Assembly: GCF_021190955.1 (NCBI RefSeq)
Contig: NZ_JAIOAO010000001.1
Span: forward strand, 372,001 to 436,000
DNA length: 64,000 bases
DNA from: Parachryseolinea silvisoli
Lineage (GTDB): Bacteria > Bacteroidota > Bacteroidia > Cytophagales > Cyclobacteriaceae
Reading direction: 5' to 3'
How positions within the stretch are numbered: the stretch's first letter is position 1; each line of letters opens with the position of its first letter. A program made the translations under genes and the position numbers. Shown piece after piece: positions 16,723 through 25,865 of the stretch. Below the pieces are notes generated by a model that was given only the letters and a program-made list of their open reading frames with translations, ran no database searches and was not told where the DNA came from.

Positions 16723-18285
16723 TCACCGTCCGTTAACATCCCACCACACGTGGCCGTTCAGGTTATCTGTAACCCAACCGTTCTCGCTGATTTGACGCTG
16801 CACCGCCTCACTATAGGAGGTCGTGTTCAGGGTCTGCTCAGAAGTGGGATACATAAACCGCCGGATCAGTTTGTTGCCGGTGGCATTGCCGCCGTAAGTA
16901 TTCGGCGTAAGCGCCGGATAACCCAGGCGGCGATAGACGTTATACACTTCGGTTGCGTCGGGGAAGGCACCCATCCAAAACTGCGTATAGATTTGTTCCA
17001 GTTGAGAGTCCATATCGCCGGTCGTTACCAGCGGATGTGCGTCAACATAATCATCTACATCTTGTGAGCCAATGGCGCCTGCGGCACCGACAGCGATCTG
17101 CCACTGGCGCATGCCGGCGCGTATACCGTCTTCATAAAGGTCGGCCGGCGTGCCGCTATACCAGCCACGCAGGGCAGCTTCTGCCAACAGGAAGTTAACC
17201 TCCTGCGTAGTGAATATCAACTGCAAACCGGACTGCAAAAGTACCGTAGCAGGATTAGGCTCAGACAGATCGCCGAAGTTCGCGGGCGCAGAGCCGTTGA
17301 TATCATCGGCCATGCCCTGCTGAATGTCTGGATCATTGTTCGGCGTGCCGCCCACCCACACGATCGAAAGGATTGGCAGACGCGGGTCGTCATTAGCCTT
17401 TAGCGAATCGATAAAAGTCTCCTGATACTTACCCCCCTCCGGATTGGTTTTGCCGTTGGCTGCGATATAGTCGCTTTGGAACAGGCTATAGGCAATCGGA
17501 TTTCGCGTAATGGTCTGACCGGTGGCGTTATAGTTCCGTATCGCAGCGATATCGGCATCTTGCATAATCACACCGCCGGCGATGGCACGTTTCACCCACT
17601 CCTCGGCCATGCTGTTCGACACCTCGGTCAAATGCATGCCGAGGCGCAACATCAACGAGTAACCAAACTTTTTCCACTGGTCGGTGTTACCGCCGTAGAT
17701 CACGTCGGCCGCGCCAAACGAAACGTCGCTTGTGTTCAGGGCGGCAGTAGCCTCCTGCAGTTCCTTAAGCATGTCGGCATAGATTTCCGATTGGGGCGTA
17801 TACACAGGTTGATATATACCTTGAATATATCCTTGTGCACCTTGAATATACGGAATGTCACCGTACAAATCCGTGAGACGGGAGTAGCAGAACACACGCC
17901 AGATCCGGGCGATCGACAGCTTGTTGACATTTGCCGGCTCATCTTGCACGGCATTGATCACTTCGGTGATCTCGTTAATCTGGTTCGGATAGCTGTCGGT
18001 GAATACCGACGCCGAGCGCAGTTGCTGCGCCGCCACATATTTCGAACCAAAGCCCGCTACGTCGTTGTAGCTGGTCGTGTATTGCATGTTCCCCAGCAAC
18101 AGAGAAGCGTGATTAGCCAGGACCGCTGTACCGTCATAAAGTGATTTGCTGAAGATATAATCCGGTGTGGGCGTCGAAATAGCGTTGGGATTGACATTCA
18201 CATCGCCAAAATCGTCGCAAGCGTTTACCAGCAGCATGCCAGGCAAAAGCAGCAGTGAAGCGTATTTTTTGATGAATATTTTCAT
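16723..18285 (-). CDS. SusD/RagB-family nutrient-binding outer-membrane lipoprotein
   Basis: This 520-residue lipoprotein has a lipobox (LLVNAC) and the SusD_2-type opening DVNVNPNAIS, a helix-rich tetratricopeptide-like body, and the conserved segment TTQEVNFLLAEAALRGW. It acts as a cell-surface lid that captures nutrient for the SusC channel. The start follows the SusC stop by 19 bases, the standard pairing. The subgroup with DVNxNPN is often found with peptide or amino-acid-like ligands rather than glycans, but that is only a tendency. Confidence 0.95.
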   Translation of the reverse strand: MKIFIKKYASLLLLPGMLLVNACDDFGDVNVNPNAISTPTPDYIFSKSLYDGTAVLANHASLLLGNMQYTTSYNDVAGFGSKYVAAQQLRSASVFTDSYPNQINEITEVINAVQDEPANVNKLSIARIWRVFCYSRLTDLYGDIPYIQGAQGYIQGIYQPVYTPQSEIYADMLKELQEATAALNTSDVSFGAADVIYGGNTDQWKKFGYSLMLRLGMHLTEVSNSMAEEWVKRAIAGGVIMQDADIAAIRNYNATGQTITRNPIAYSLFQSDYIAANGKTNPEGGKYQETFIDSLKANDDPRLPILSIVWVGGTPNNDPDIQQGMADDINGSAPANFGDLSEPNPATVLLQSGLQLIFTTQEVNFLLAEAALRGWYSGTPADLYEDGIRAGMRQWQIAVGAAGAIGSQDVDDYVDAHPLVTTGDMDSQLEQIYTQFWMGAFPDATEVYNVYRRLGYPALTPNTYGGNATGNKLIRRFMYPTSEQTLNTTSYSEAVQRQISENGWVTDNLNGHVWWDVNGR

Positions 18286-18304
18286 TTGTCGTGGAATTTT
18301 ACGA

Positions 18305-21300
18305 TTAGAACTTAACGATCAGGTTGACGCCATAAGACCGGGTGCGGGGCAAGCCGATCGATTCGATGCCTTGCGCAGCGCCGTTAGTCAAACTTTGCTC
18401 AGGATCGAAGTTATCCGTCTTCTTATACAGGATCGCCAGGTTGCGGCCTACCAGCGACAAGGTCGCCGACTGTATCTTAACGAACTTCAATTTCTCTACC
18501 GGCAGGCGGTATGACAGGATTACTTGGCGCAGTTTAACAAAGCTGGCATCGTGTACAAACATTTCTGTATACCGGTTCACGCTGTTATAGTATTGCGAAC
18601 GCAGGTTGGCTACTGCAATGGTCCGTTCGTGCGGGGTACCTTCAGGTGTAACGCCTTTGAGCACCAGGCCATTTTCACGACCTTCCAGGGTCATTTTATG
18701 GAGCCCCAGACGTGCGGCATATACTTCTGTTACCGAGAAGACGTCGTGACCGAATTTACCGTCGAGCAGTACGTTCAGGCTGAAGTTCTTGTAACGGAAA
18801 TCGTTGGTCAAACCCATCGTAATAGGTGGTACACCGTTGCCAAGCTTTTGGTTGATATCCGTCTGGCCGGGTAGGTTGGCAGTCATATCGAAGATTGGCA
18901 CACCTTGTGCGTTGCGGAGCATACGGTAGCCGTAGATGCCGCCATAAGGTTGGCCGACATTATTGCGGATGGTTGCGTTACCGTTCGCTGACGCACCAAT
19001 TTGCAGCGTTTGAATACCGTCGGCGAGTTTCAACACTTCGCTCTTGTTGTAGGCAAAGTTATAGCTCATATCCCAGGTAAAGGCGCCAACTTTTGCGGGG
19101 GTGGCGTTGACCAACACTTCAATACCGCGGTTGCTCAACTCGCCGGAGTTCAGCACAGCGTTATTATAACCCGTGGCCAGGGAGACAGGCACCGATACGA
19201 TGTCGTCTGTAGAACGGCGATCGTATAACGCCACGTCGAAGCCGAGGCGGTTGTCGAGGATTTGCACATTGAAGCCAACTTCTGTAGTAGTAGACGTGAA
19301 CGGCTTGAGCTGTGCGTTAGTGATGTTCTTGACACCTAGCTGTGCTTCTGTCACGTTCTGCAACGGTACAGTGCTGCTCGGTACTGCGCTATAGGTCAGG
19401 TTGATCTGATATGGATCAGGGGAACCACCACCCACTTGCGCCCACGAAGCGCGGAACTTCACGAGATTAAATGCGGTCGGCATTGTGATCGCGTCCGACA
19501 ATACGAAGCTCGCACCAACGCTGGGATAAAAGATGCCGTTGTCCTTTGGGCTGAGCGTCGAGAACCAATCCTGGCGTGTGGTGGCCGTTAGGAAGAGGTA
19601 ACCCTTATAGTCCAAATCGATGGATCCAAACACCGAGTTCGTTTCTGAGCGGCCATCAAACGGTATTACTGACGACTGGTTCAGGTTGGTGAAGGCATAA
19701 AAGTAGGGTTGTGTAAATTCGGTGCCTCTCATGTCTAAACGCTTTTCTACAGCGCGACGGGTATTGAAACCACCCAGCAAGGACATGCCAATGCTTTCGC
19801 TGAGCTGGGCCTTATAGCTCAGCGTCACCATCGAGTTGGTTTCTGATACCTCCGCTTCCATGCCGGTATATTGTCCCCTCAGCTGGTACAGCGTACCGGT
19901 AGGCAGGATGTGCTTAAAATCGTACGAATAGAAGTCCCGTGTAATAATAGCCTTCGCAGTCAAATTCTTGAGGATATCATAGGATACCGATGCCTGGCCG
20001 ATGAAACGGTTTTTATCATCGTTTTCCTTTACTTTGTTGATAACAAAATATCCGTTAGTAGCGATGGGTGCATCGTTCCATGCCAGTTCGTTGTTGTTCG
20101 CGTCATAACCTGGATCGAGCCAACGTACGTCTACAGTGTTCGCTACCTCGTAGGGAGTCCAGTTGGGGTTGCCCAGCGCGTCGCCCGCGTTAGGACGATT
20201 CTGGCCTACTTCACGTGTATATTGTGCGACAGCCTCTACCCGCAGTTTATCGCTTAACTTACCGCTAAGGTTCAGGTTGGCTGTTTTACGGTTATATTTC
20301 GTATTGGGCAAGATGCTCTTCGAATCGAGATCGGAAAGCGACAATCGATAGAGGATTGCTTCGTTACCCCCTGAGAAAGCTAGGGTGTTCGTGAATGTCT
20401 TACCGGTTTCGTAGAAATTCTTCAGGTTGTCCTTCTGTGCTGAATATGGGTGATTCTTGCCATCTGCAGCCACGTAGTTGGTATTACCGTCAATGCGGGC
20501 GCCAAACGAGCGGCGGCCACTGCTAATGGCTTCTGCCTGGGTAGTAGGCATGACACCGCCTTCACCCTGGCCATATTCATATTGCCAATCGGGGAATACT
20601 GCCACGCGGTCGAGAGTATAGGTCGAGTTATATTCTACACCAATGCCTTTGCGGGCCGTCCCTTTCTTTGTTGTGATAAGGATAACACCGTTGGAACCAC
20701 GTGAGCCGTAGAGGGCGCCAGCCGTACCGCCTTTCAGTACCGTGATGGATTCAATATCATCGGGATTGATCGCGGCAATACCATCACCACGATCGATGTT
20801 CGTTGCCAGGTTACCGTTAGCACCGTTAGGTGACGTTGAACCTCCAGGTACAGAGTTGTCGATCGGCATACCGTTAATTACATACAGCGGCTGACTGTTA
20901 CCTGTGAGTGATCCGTTACCACGGATCAGAACACGGCTGGAACCACCAGGTCCAGTGGAAGCACCGGTGACATTCAGACCGGCGATCTTACCACTCAACG
21001 AATTGGCCACGTTTACTTCGCGGGCTTGTGTGAACTCCTCGCCTTTTACTTCGGTTACAGAATATCCCAGGGCATTTTTATCTTTCTCAATACCAAGGGC
21101 CGTTACGACCACTTCACCAAGGGTGGATAATTCCACCTGCATGGTGACGTCCACAACCGTCTGCGCCGAGGTGAAGGGGACCTCCTGTGTGGCATAGCCG
21201 ATGAACGATAATACCAGCACCCCGCCTTCATCGGGTACGGACAGTGTATATTTACCGTTGCCGTCAGTAGTAGTACCAATGGTGGTGCCTTTTACAACAA

Positions 21301-21823
21301 CGTTTACGCCCGGCATGGTCGTGTTATCATCGCCGGAGATAACGGTACCGGTAAGCGTGAAGTTAGGCGCTACGGCAGTTGTCGTTACCGCTGCTAATGC
21401 AGTAGCCGCTACCGGCTGCGCGTTTTCGAATGGTGTGGCCGGTTCTTCTCCGGCAAAGATGCTGAACTGCTTTTTATTGATCTTCTTGAACTGAAGCTTG
21501 CAGTGATCAAGCATTTTCTCCAACGTCTCTTCCGGCGTCAGATTTTCTGACAACAGCGCGGCAGAAACGGTCTTGCCCTCTAGCAGACCTGCGCGGTATG
21601 CAAAGCGGATATTGTAACGTTTTTTTAAGTCATTCAATGCTTCTTTCAGGCTAACCTGCTGGTCATCTACAAACCCTGGGTCTGAGTTGACCTGCATACC
21701 CCGCAGCGCTCGCGCGCTTGCAGTAGAAGCAAACTGCTGTGCAAAGCTGGCGGGGACGGAGGCTCCCACCATGTACATCAGTAGCGTACCCTTAGCCAGT
21801 AAGCTGGAGTTAAAATGTTTCAT
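18305..21823 (-). CDS. SusC/RagA-family TonB-linked outer-membrane transporter with STN domain
   Basis: This 1172-residue protein has a signal peptide, then an STN (secretin/TonB N-terminal) domain at about residues 57-127. Next come a carboxypeptidase-like beta sandwich (about 155-230), the plug domain with LIRGNGSLTGNSQPLYVINGMP-like residues, and a large beta-barrel ending in Phe. The STN domain in SusC proteins signals to a FecR anti-sigma factor, and one is encoded just upstream. Import is powered by TonB. It is predicted to form a complex with the SusD protein encoded 19 bases downstream. Confidence 0.96.
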   Translation of the reverse strand: MKHFNSSLLAKGTLLMYMVGASVPASFAQQFASTASARALRGMQVNSDPGFVDDQQVSLKEALNDLKKRYNIRFAYRAGLLEGKTVSAALLSENLTPEETLEKMLDHCKLQFKKINKKQFSIFAGEEPATPFENAQPVAATALAAVTTTAVAPNFTLTGTVISGDDNTTMPGVNVVVKGTTIGTTTDGNGKYTLSVPDEGGVLVLSFIGYATQEVPFTSAQTVVDVTMQVELSTLGEVVVTALGIEKDKNALGYSVTEVKGEEFTQAREVNVANSLSGKIAGLNVTGASTGPGGSSRVLIRGNGSLTGNSQPLYVINGMPIDNSVPGGSTSPNGANGNLATNIDRGDGIAAINPDDIESITVLKGGTAGALYGSRGSNGVILITTKKGTARKGIGVEYNSTYTLDRVAVFPDWQYEYGQGEGGVMPTTQAEAISSGRRSFGARIDGNTNYVAADGKNHPYSAQKDNLKNFYETGKTFTNTLAFSGGNEAILYRLSLSDLDSKSILPNTKYNRKTANLNLSGKLSDKLRVEAVAQYTREVGQNRPNAGDALGNPNWTPYEVANTVDVRWLDPGYDANNNELAWNDAPIATNGYFVINKVKENDDKNRFIGQASVSYDILKNLTAKAIITRDFYSYDFKHILPTGTLYQLRGQYTGMEAEVSETNSMVTLSYKAQLSESIGMSLLGGFNTRRAVEKRLDMRGTEFTQPYFYAFTNLNQSSVIPFDGRSETNSVFGSIDLDYKGYLFLTATTRQDWFSTLSPKDNGIFYPSVGASFVLSDAITMPTAFNLVKFRASWAQVGGGSPDPYQINLTYSAVPSSTVPLQNVTEAQLGVKNITNAQLKPFTSTTTEVGFNVQILDNRLGFDVALYDRRSTDDIVSVPVSLATGYNNAVLNSGELSNRGIEVLVNATPAKVGAFTWDMSYNFAYNKSEVLKLADGIQTLQIGASANGNATIRNNVGQPYGGIYGYRMLRNAQGVPIFDMTANLPGQTDINQKLGNGVPPITMGLTNDFRYKNFSLNVLLDGKFGHDVFSVTEVYAARLGLHKMTLEGRENGLVLKGVTPEGTPHERTIAVANLRSQYYNSVNRYTEMFVHDASFVKLRQVILSYRLPVEKLKFVKIQSATLSLVGRNLAILYKKTDNFDPEQSLTNGAAQGIESIGLPRTRSYGVNLIVKF

Positions 21824-21849
21824 AATTTAAGATTTAGGTAAGGTCGTAT

Positions 21850-22887
21850 TTATTTTTTCGATAGCACGATATGTTTTTCTGATTTCTGTTCTACATCCAG
21901 GTCAAGCGTTGCGGAGATGGTCGCCAGCAGCTCGGGAATACTGGATACACTGATCTCGCCTTCGATCTTTAAGTTCAGCAACTTGTCGTCTTTCACGTCT
22001 ACTTTATAGCCATGATATTGAACAAGTGTCTTCACGATGTCTTTCAGCAACGCGTCGGTGAATACAAAGTCCTGGTTGATCCACGCGATGGATTGCTGCG
22101 GTTTCTCTATTTTCTTCTTGGCGATCAGGTTTTGGTTGGCAAATTCGGCATAGTCGCCGGGTAACATAATTACGTCTGTCACGGTATCTTTTGACAGGCT
22201 GGCTAACACAACCTTTACCTTACCGGTAATAAGTGTTACGTCCGTCTTTTCAGCCTGGTCACGTACATTAAAAGAAGTACCCAATACTTCGATCTCTACA
22301 TCGCGACCATGCACCAAAAAGCGTTCCCCCTCTCGAATGTTCAACGTGTCTTTATTGATATGCTTTACATTGAAGAAGGCCTCCCCTTCGAGCCACACTT
22401 CACGAAGTGTCCCGTCAGTCCAGTTGTCCTTATAATATAGTGTCGAGTTGCCGTTTAGTGTCACCACGGAGTGATCGGGCAGCACGACCTTTGTTACCTC
22501 ATTATAGGCGGTATGTACACTTTCACGATGATCAGCGAAGAACCAGTATACAGCCGTGGCGGCGACCAGCAACGAAGCCGCTGCTGCCACTTTCATATAG
22601 AGCGGCATACTTTTAACGCGTGTTGCTGCCGGCTCCTCTTCGCGCGTAATTTCAGCTTGAATCCGGTTCCACAGCTGCTGACGGCCCATTTCGTTGGTAA
22701 AAGTGTCCTGGCTGCGGTACGCTGTAATTATCTCCACCGCCTGCGTCATAATCGCCTCCTTCTCAGGATAGATTTTGATCACTTCCTTCCAAAACACGTT
22801 AGCCTCCGGCTCGGCATTGGTCGCCCAACGCACAAACGAGTCATCTTCCAGAAAATCCGATAACGTGTACTTTTCGTATTCCTCCAT
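21850..22887 (-). CDS. FecR-family anti-sigma factor
   Basis: This 345-residue protein has a cytoplasmic N-terminal part that would bind sigma, one membrane segment at residues 98-117, a periplasmic FecR domain (about 125-230, with LPDHSVVTLNGNSTL), and a C-terminal DUF4974 domain. The DUF4974 part resembles the STN fold and is expected to contact the SusC STN domain. Its gene lies 26 bases upstream of susC and downstream of the ECF sigma gene, so signalling from the outer membrane to transcription is complete within the locus. Confidence 0.93.
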   Translation of the reverse strand: MEEYEKYTLSDFLEDDSFVRWATNAEPEANVFWKEVIKIYPEKEAIMTQAVEIITAYRSQDTFTNEMGRQQLWNRIQAEITREEEPAATRVKSMPLYMKVAAAASLLVAATAVYWFFADHRESVHTAYNEVTKVVLPDHSVVTLNGNSTLYYKDNWTDGTLREVWLEGEAFFNVKHINKDTLNIREGERFLVHGRDVEIEVLGTSFNVRDQAEKTDVTLITGKVKVVLASLSKDTVTDVIMLPGDYAEFANQNLIAKKKIEKPQQSIAWINQDFVFTDALLKDIVKTLVQYHGYKVDVKDDKLLNLKIEGEISVSSIPELLATISATLDLDVEQKSEKHIVLSKK

Positions 22888-23139
22888 TTGCTCCCAGCAG
22901 TTTCTTACAAGCCCTACTACGCTATTCGTTCGGCAAATTATCCCTTGCGAAACGACAGAATTGCAGAAACTTATTAAAGTTCTTACATGCGACAGCCTAA
23001 TTAAATATTAGTCGATCGCATTTCACTAAACACAGTAAAAGGTTGTTGATCCCGGAAATCGGGACCATTTCGGATGGGTTCGGGGTTGATTAACTTCGGG
23101 TGTGAGCGTGTGTGCGGGTGCTGCGAGGGTTTGCGGTGG
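22888..23139. other. Spacer between sigma and FecR genes
   Basis: About 250 bases without an open frame separate the sigma gene from the FecR gene on the minus strand. The FecR-susCD transcript probably starts here, and it is the likely place for the ECF sigma factor's own promoter. I see no convincing palindrome. Confidence 0.4.
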
Positions 23140-23742
23140 CTATGATAAAACTGCCGGATCAGGTTTCGGCAAGCATAGGCACCAGAGAAGGCAAACCAAA
23201 TAGTGCAGCGTATCTTTCAGGTTGTCAAGGGCTTTGTACCACAGTTTATAGACTGAGTTTATATGTATCGACATGACTTCGCCAACTTCTTCATACGATA
23301 GTCCTTCATAAAACCGCAGGTACACTATTTCCTGCTGGCGAGGCGGCAGCTTACTGACGACCTCTTTAATCATGTCCTGCATATGCTGTTGCTCTTCGCG
23401 TAAGATCAACTGGTGGTCATACGAAACTTCAAACGTATAATCATAGTCGTCAGCAGCCGAAAACGAGAGCTTGGACCGGGTTTTCAGCTTTCTGAACAGC
23501 GAATGGCGCAACGCCTTATATAAATAATTCTTAACCGAGGGCGGCGTACTGAGCGTTTCGCGATTGGTCCACAACTTCACGAAAAGATCCTGTATGGTAT
23601 CTTCGATCAGTGCGACGTCACGGGTGAATTTATAACCATAGTTATTCAACCGGCGGTAGTACTCCTCGTAGAGGCGGCTATACGCATGCCATTCTCCACG
23701 TTTAAATGCGTTCCAAATACTTTGTTCCTGTTCAGCGTGCAT
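23140..23742 (-). CDS. ECF RNA polymerase sigma factor (Bacteroidetes family)
   Basis: This 200-residue sigma-70-type protein has region 2 (EDTIQDLFVKLWTNR) and region 4 (LPPRQQEIVYLRFYEGLSYEEVGEVM). The C-terminal 20 residues are unusually hydrophobic (LVCLLWCLCLP), which is uncommon for a soluble sigma factor and may tether it to the membrane. It is the first gene of the sigma/FecR/SusC/SusD cascade and would switch the locus on when its substrate docks at the SusC protein. Confidence 0.93.
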   Translation of the reverse strand: MHAEQEQSIWNAFKRGEWHAYSRLYEEYYRRLNNYGYKFTRDVALIEDTIQDLFVKLWTNRETLSTPPSVKNYLYKALRHSLFRKLKTRSKLSFSAADDYDYTFEVSYDHQLILREEQQHMQDMIKEVVSKLPPRQQEIVYLRFYEGLSYEEVGEVMSIHINSVYKLWYKALDNLKDTLHYLVCLLWCLCLPKPDPAVLS

Positions 23743-24372
23743 TCGAAAACCTGATAAGTAACTAATTCATCCACCCCACACGTAAATCTATACATACACT
23801 ATACACTACTGTACAGCTCGTCGGTATCTTGTCCTGTTACTTCGTCCCGTAAGGCGAAGTACGTGTTTCAATTACGCTGCATCAAGAACGGTACTTTACA
23901 CCATAACCCTGATCATCGCAATCAAACAAGGGGTAATCTTTAGCTGTCCTGCGACATCTCACTTAAAACTTAAAATGAAGAGGCTTTGCACAATCACCGG
24001 CGCGTCTTCCGGTTTTGTTCGATCGTCTTGAGCCGCCTCGTCATCATGATCTTTCTCACTTAGCTCAGGTCGTTTAGTAGCTGAGGCGCTAAGGCCAACA
24101 GTTATTAAGCACTACCAAATTGATACTTTTTGATCATATCAAAAAATTTATCACAATTAATTTTAACAGTCCCCAACAATATTCCGCGATCACGGCGCCA
24201 CTGTGTAAAACCTCCCACAGTCTGTTCCTTTCCCTTTTTACCGGATTTTTCCGGGTATTAATGTGCTTTTATCCTGTTTAATGGACCATTCCGGCGGCTT
24301 TTCTACTTATAAAGGGCTGCATCACATGTAGCTTCTCACGCTTCATCCTAAATTGCCGTCAGATTTTTACTG
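23743..24372. other. Long gene-free divergent promoter region
   Basis: About 630 bases between the divergently transcribed sigma and HTTM genes hold no protein-like frame. Promoters for both genes must lie here. The middle is AT-rich. I see no RNA gene or strong palindrome. Confidence 0.5.
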
Positions 24373-25695
24373 ATGATGTCATTAGCAAGTATACACCGCT
24401 ATCTCTTTGAGCGGGTCGACAACAGCGGGCTGGTTTTATTCCGTATATTTTTTGGCCTACTGATTTTCCTGGAGGTGGTGGGTGCCTTTGCCACCGGCTG
24501 GATACACGAAACGTTTGTGGCCCCCCAGCATGCCTTGCCGTTTATAGGTTTTGAATGGCTGACGTTACCCTCCCCCACTGCCGTATATAGCTACTATGGT
24601 TTGATCGCCGTGGCCGGCCTCTGTATCATGCTGGGGTTTTATTACCGGGTTGCCACCATCGCCTTTGCCTTTCTGTGGTGGGGATGCTACCTGATGCAGA
24701 AGGTGCATTATAATAATCACTATTATCTGTTGATCCTGCTGGGGGTCTTTCTGGCCGTCGTACCGGCCCACCGGTATCGCTCACTGGATGTGCGTCGTAA
24801 CCCGGCGATCTTGCAGCATACCTGCCCCCGGTGGTGCGTGTTGATCTTTTGTTTGCAAGTAGCGCTCGTATTTACCTATGCATCGCTGGCCAAGCTATAT
24901 CCCGACTGGCTGGCAGGAAAGCCGATTGCCATTTGGTTTGATGCCAAGGCACACTACCCCGTGCTCGGGCCGCTCTTTGGTCAGGCATGGTTCCGAACCT
25001 TTATCATTTACGGTGGTATCTTCTTCGACCTGCTTATTACCCCCCTGCTGTTGTGGCGCCGTACGCGGGTGCTCGGGTTTGTGCTTTGCATCATCTTCAA
25101 CGTTTTCAACTCGATCACCTTTCAGATCGGCGGCTTCCCATACCTCATGATTGCACTTACCATCTTCTTCTTCCCACCAGAAACGATACGCAAGATTTTC
25201 TTCCGGAAGAAGGAGCTTGTTCAACCCGTCTCTAAGGTCTATACCCCCCGTTATAAAAACATTGTTACTGCTGCGTTGGTGTTATACTTCGCGGTGCAGC
25301 TGTTGTTGCCTTTGCGGCATTTGCTTTTCCCAGGCTCTGTATTCTGGACGGAAGAAGGCCATCGCATGGCATGGCACATGATGTTGCGCACGAAGAGTGG
25401 GCATTTGTCCTTTGAAGCACGAAGGGCAGACGGCCAAACAATTCCTGTACAACTGCGTGACTATTTCACGACTCTGCAGATCCGCGCGATCTCGCGCAGC
25501 CCAGACATGATCTGGCAGGCTGCGCAAATTATTCTACGTGACCTGCGGTCGAAAGGCTACACGGATGTGGCGCTGTATGCACAATCCAAAGTAAGCCTGA
25601 ACGGCGGCCCATTAAAATCGTTCGTGGATCCGAAGGCAGATTTTGCTACGATATCCTGGGATCCCTTCCAACGCTCGCCCTGGATTCTCGATTAA
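24373..25695 (+). CDS. HTTM-domain membrane protein (vitamin-K-dependent gamma-carboxylase-like)
   Basis: This 440-residue membrane protein has many hydrophobic segments. The N-terminal GLVLFRIFFGLLIFLEVV, the central VHYNNHYYLLILLGVFLAVVPA with its His-Tyr cluster, and the LAKLYPDWLAGKPI stretch are typical of the HTTM family, which contains the vitamin-K-dependent gamma-carboxylase. In bacteria the biochemical role is unknown. Two adjacent ATG codons at 24373 and 24376 are possible starts. The C-terminal 150 residues are soluble and include a compact domain that may face the periplasm. Confidence 0.87.
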   Translation: MMSLASIHRYLFERVDNSGLVLFRIFFGLLIFLEVVGAFATGWIHETFVAPQHALPFIGFEWLTLPSPTAVYSYYGLIAVAGLCIMLGFYYRVATIAFAFLWWGCYLMQKVHYNNHYYLLILLGVFLAVVPAHRYRSLDVRRNPAILQHTCPRWCVLIFCLQVALVFTYASLAKLYPDWLAGKPIAIWFDAKAHYPVLGPLFGQAWFRTFIIYGGIFFDLLITPLLLWRRTRVLGFVLCIIFNVFNSITFQIGGFPYLMIALTIFFFPPETIRKIFFRKKELVQPVSKVYTPRYKNIVTAALVLYFAVQLLLPLRHLLFPGSVFWTEEGHRMAWHMMLRTKSGHLSFEARRADGQTIPVQLRDYFTTLQIRAISRSPDMIWQAAQIILRDLRSKGYTDVALYAQSKVSLNGGPLKSFVDPKADFATISWDPFQRSPWILD

Positions 25696-25865
25696 TCAAA
25701 AGACGTGTCATTATAGCCTTTATCACTACAAGGTAGTACGTATAGGAATATACGTAGTTATATCACTGTGCGCATCACAAGTTGTATTCATACGGAATAT
25801 TTTTTTATATTAATCATGATGCTTCATAGAAGCGTTTCTGGTCCGTATTCATCAACACACACTGT

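Noticed and set aside
23743-24372. Possible RNA gene in the 630-base gap
   Set aside because: No stable stem-loop pattern, terminator or tRNA/rRNA motif could be seen.
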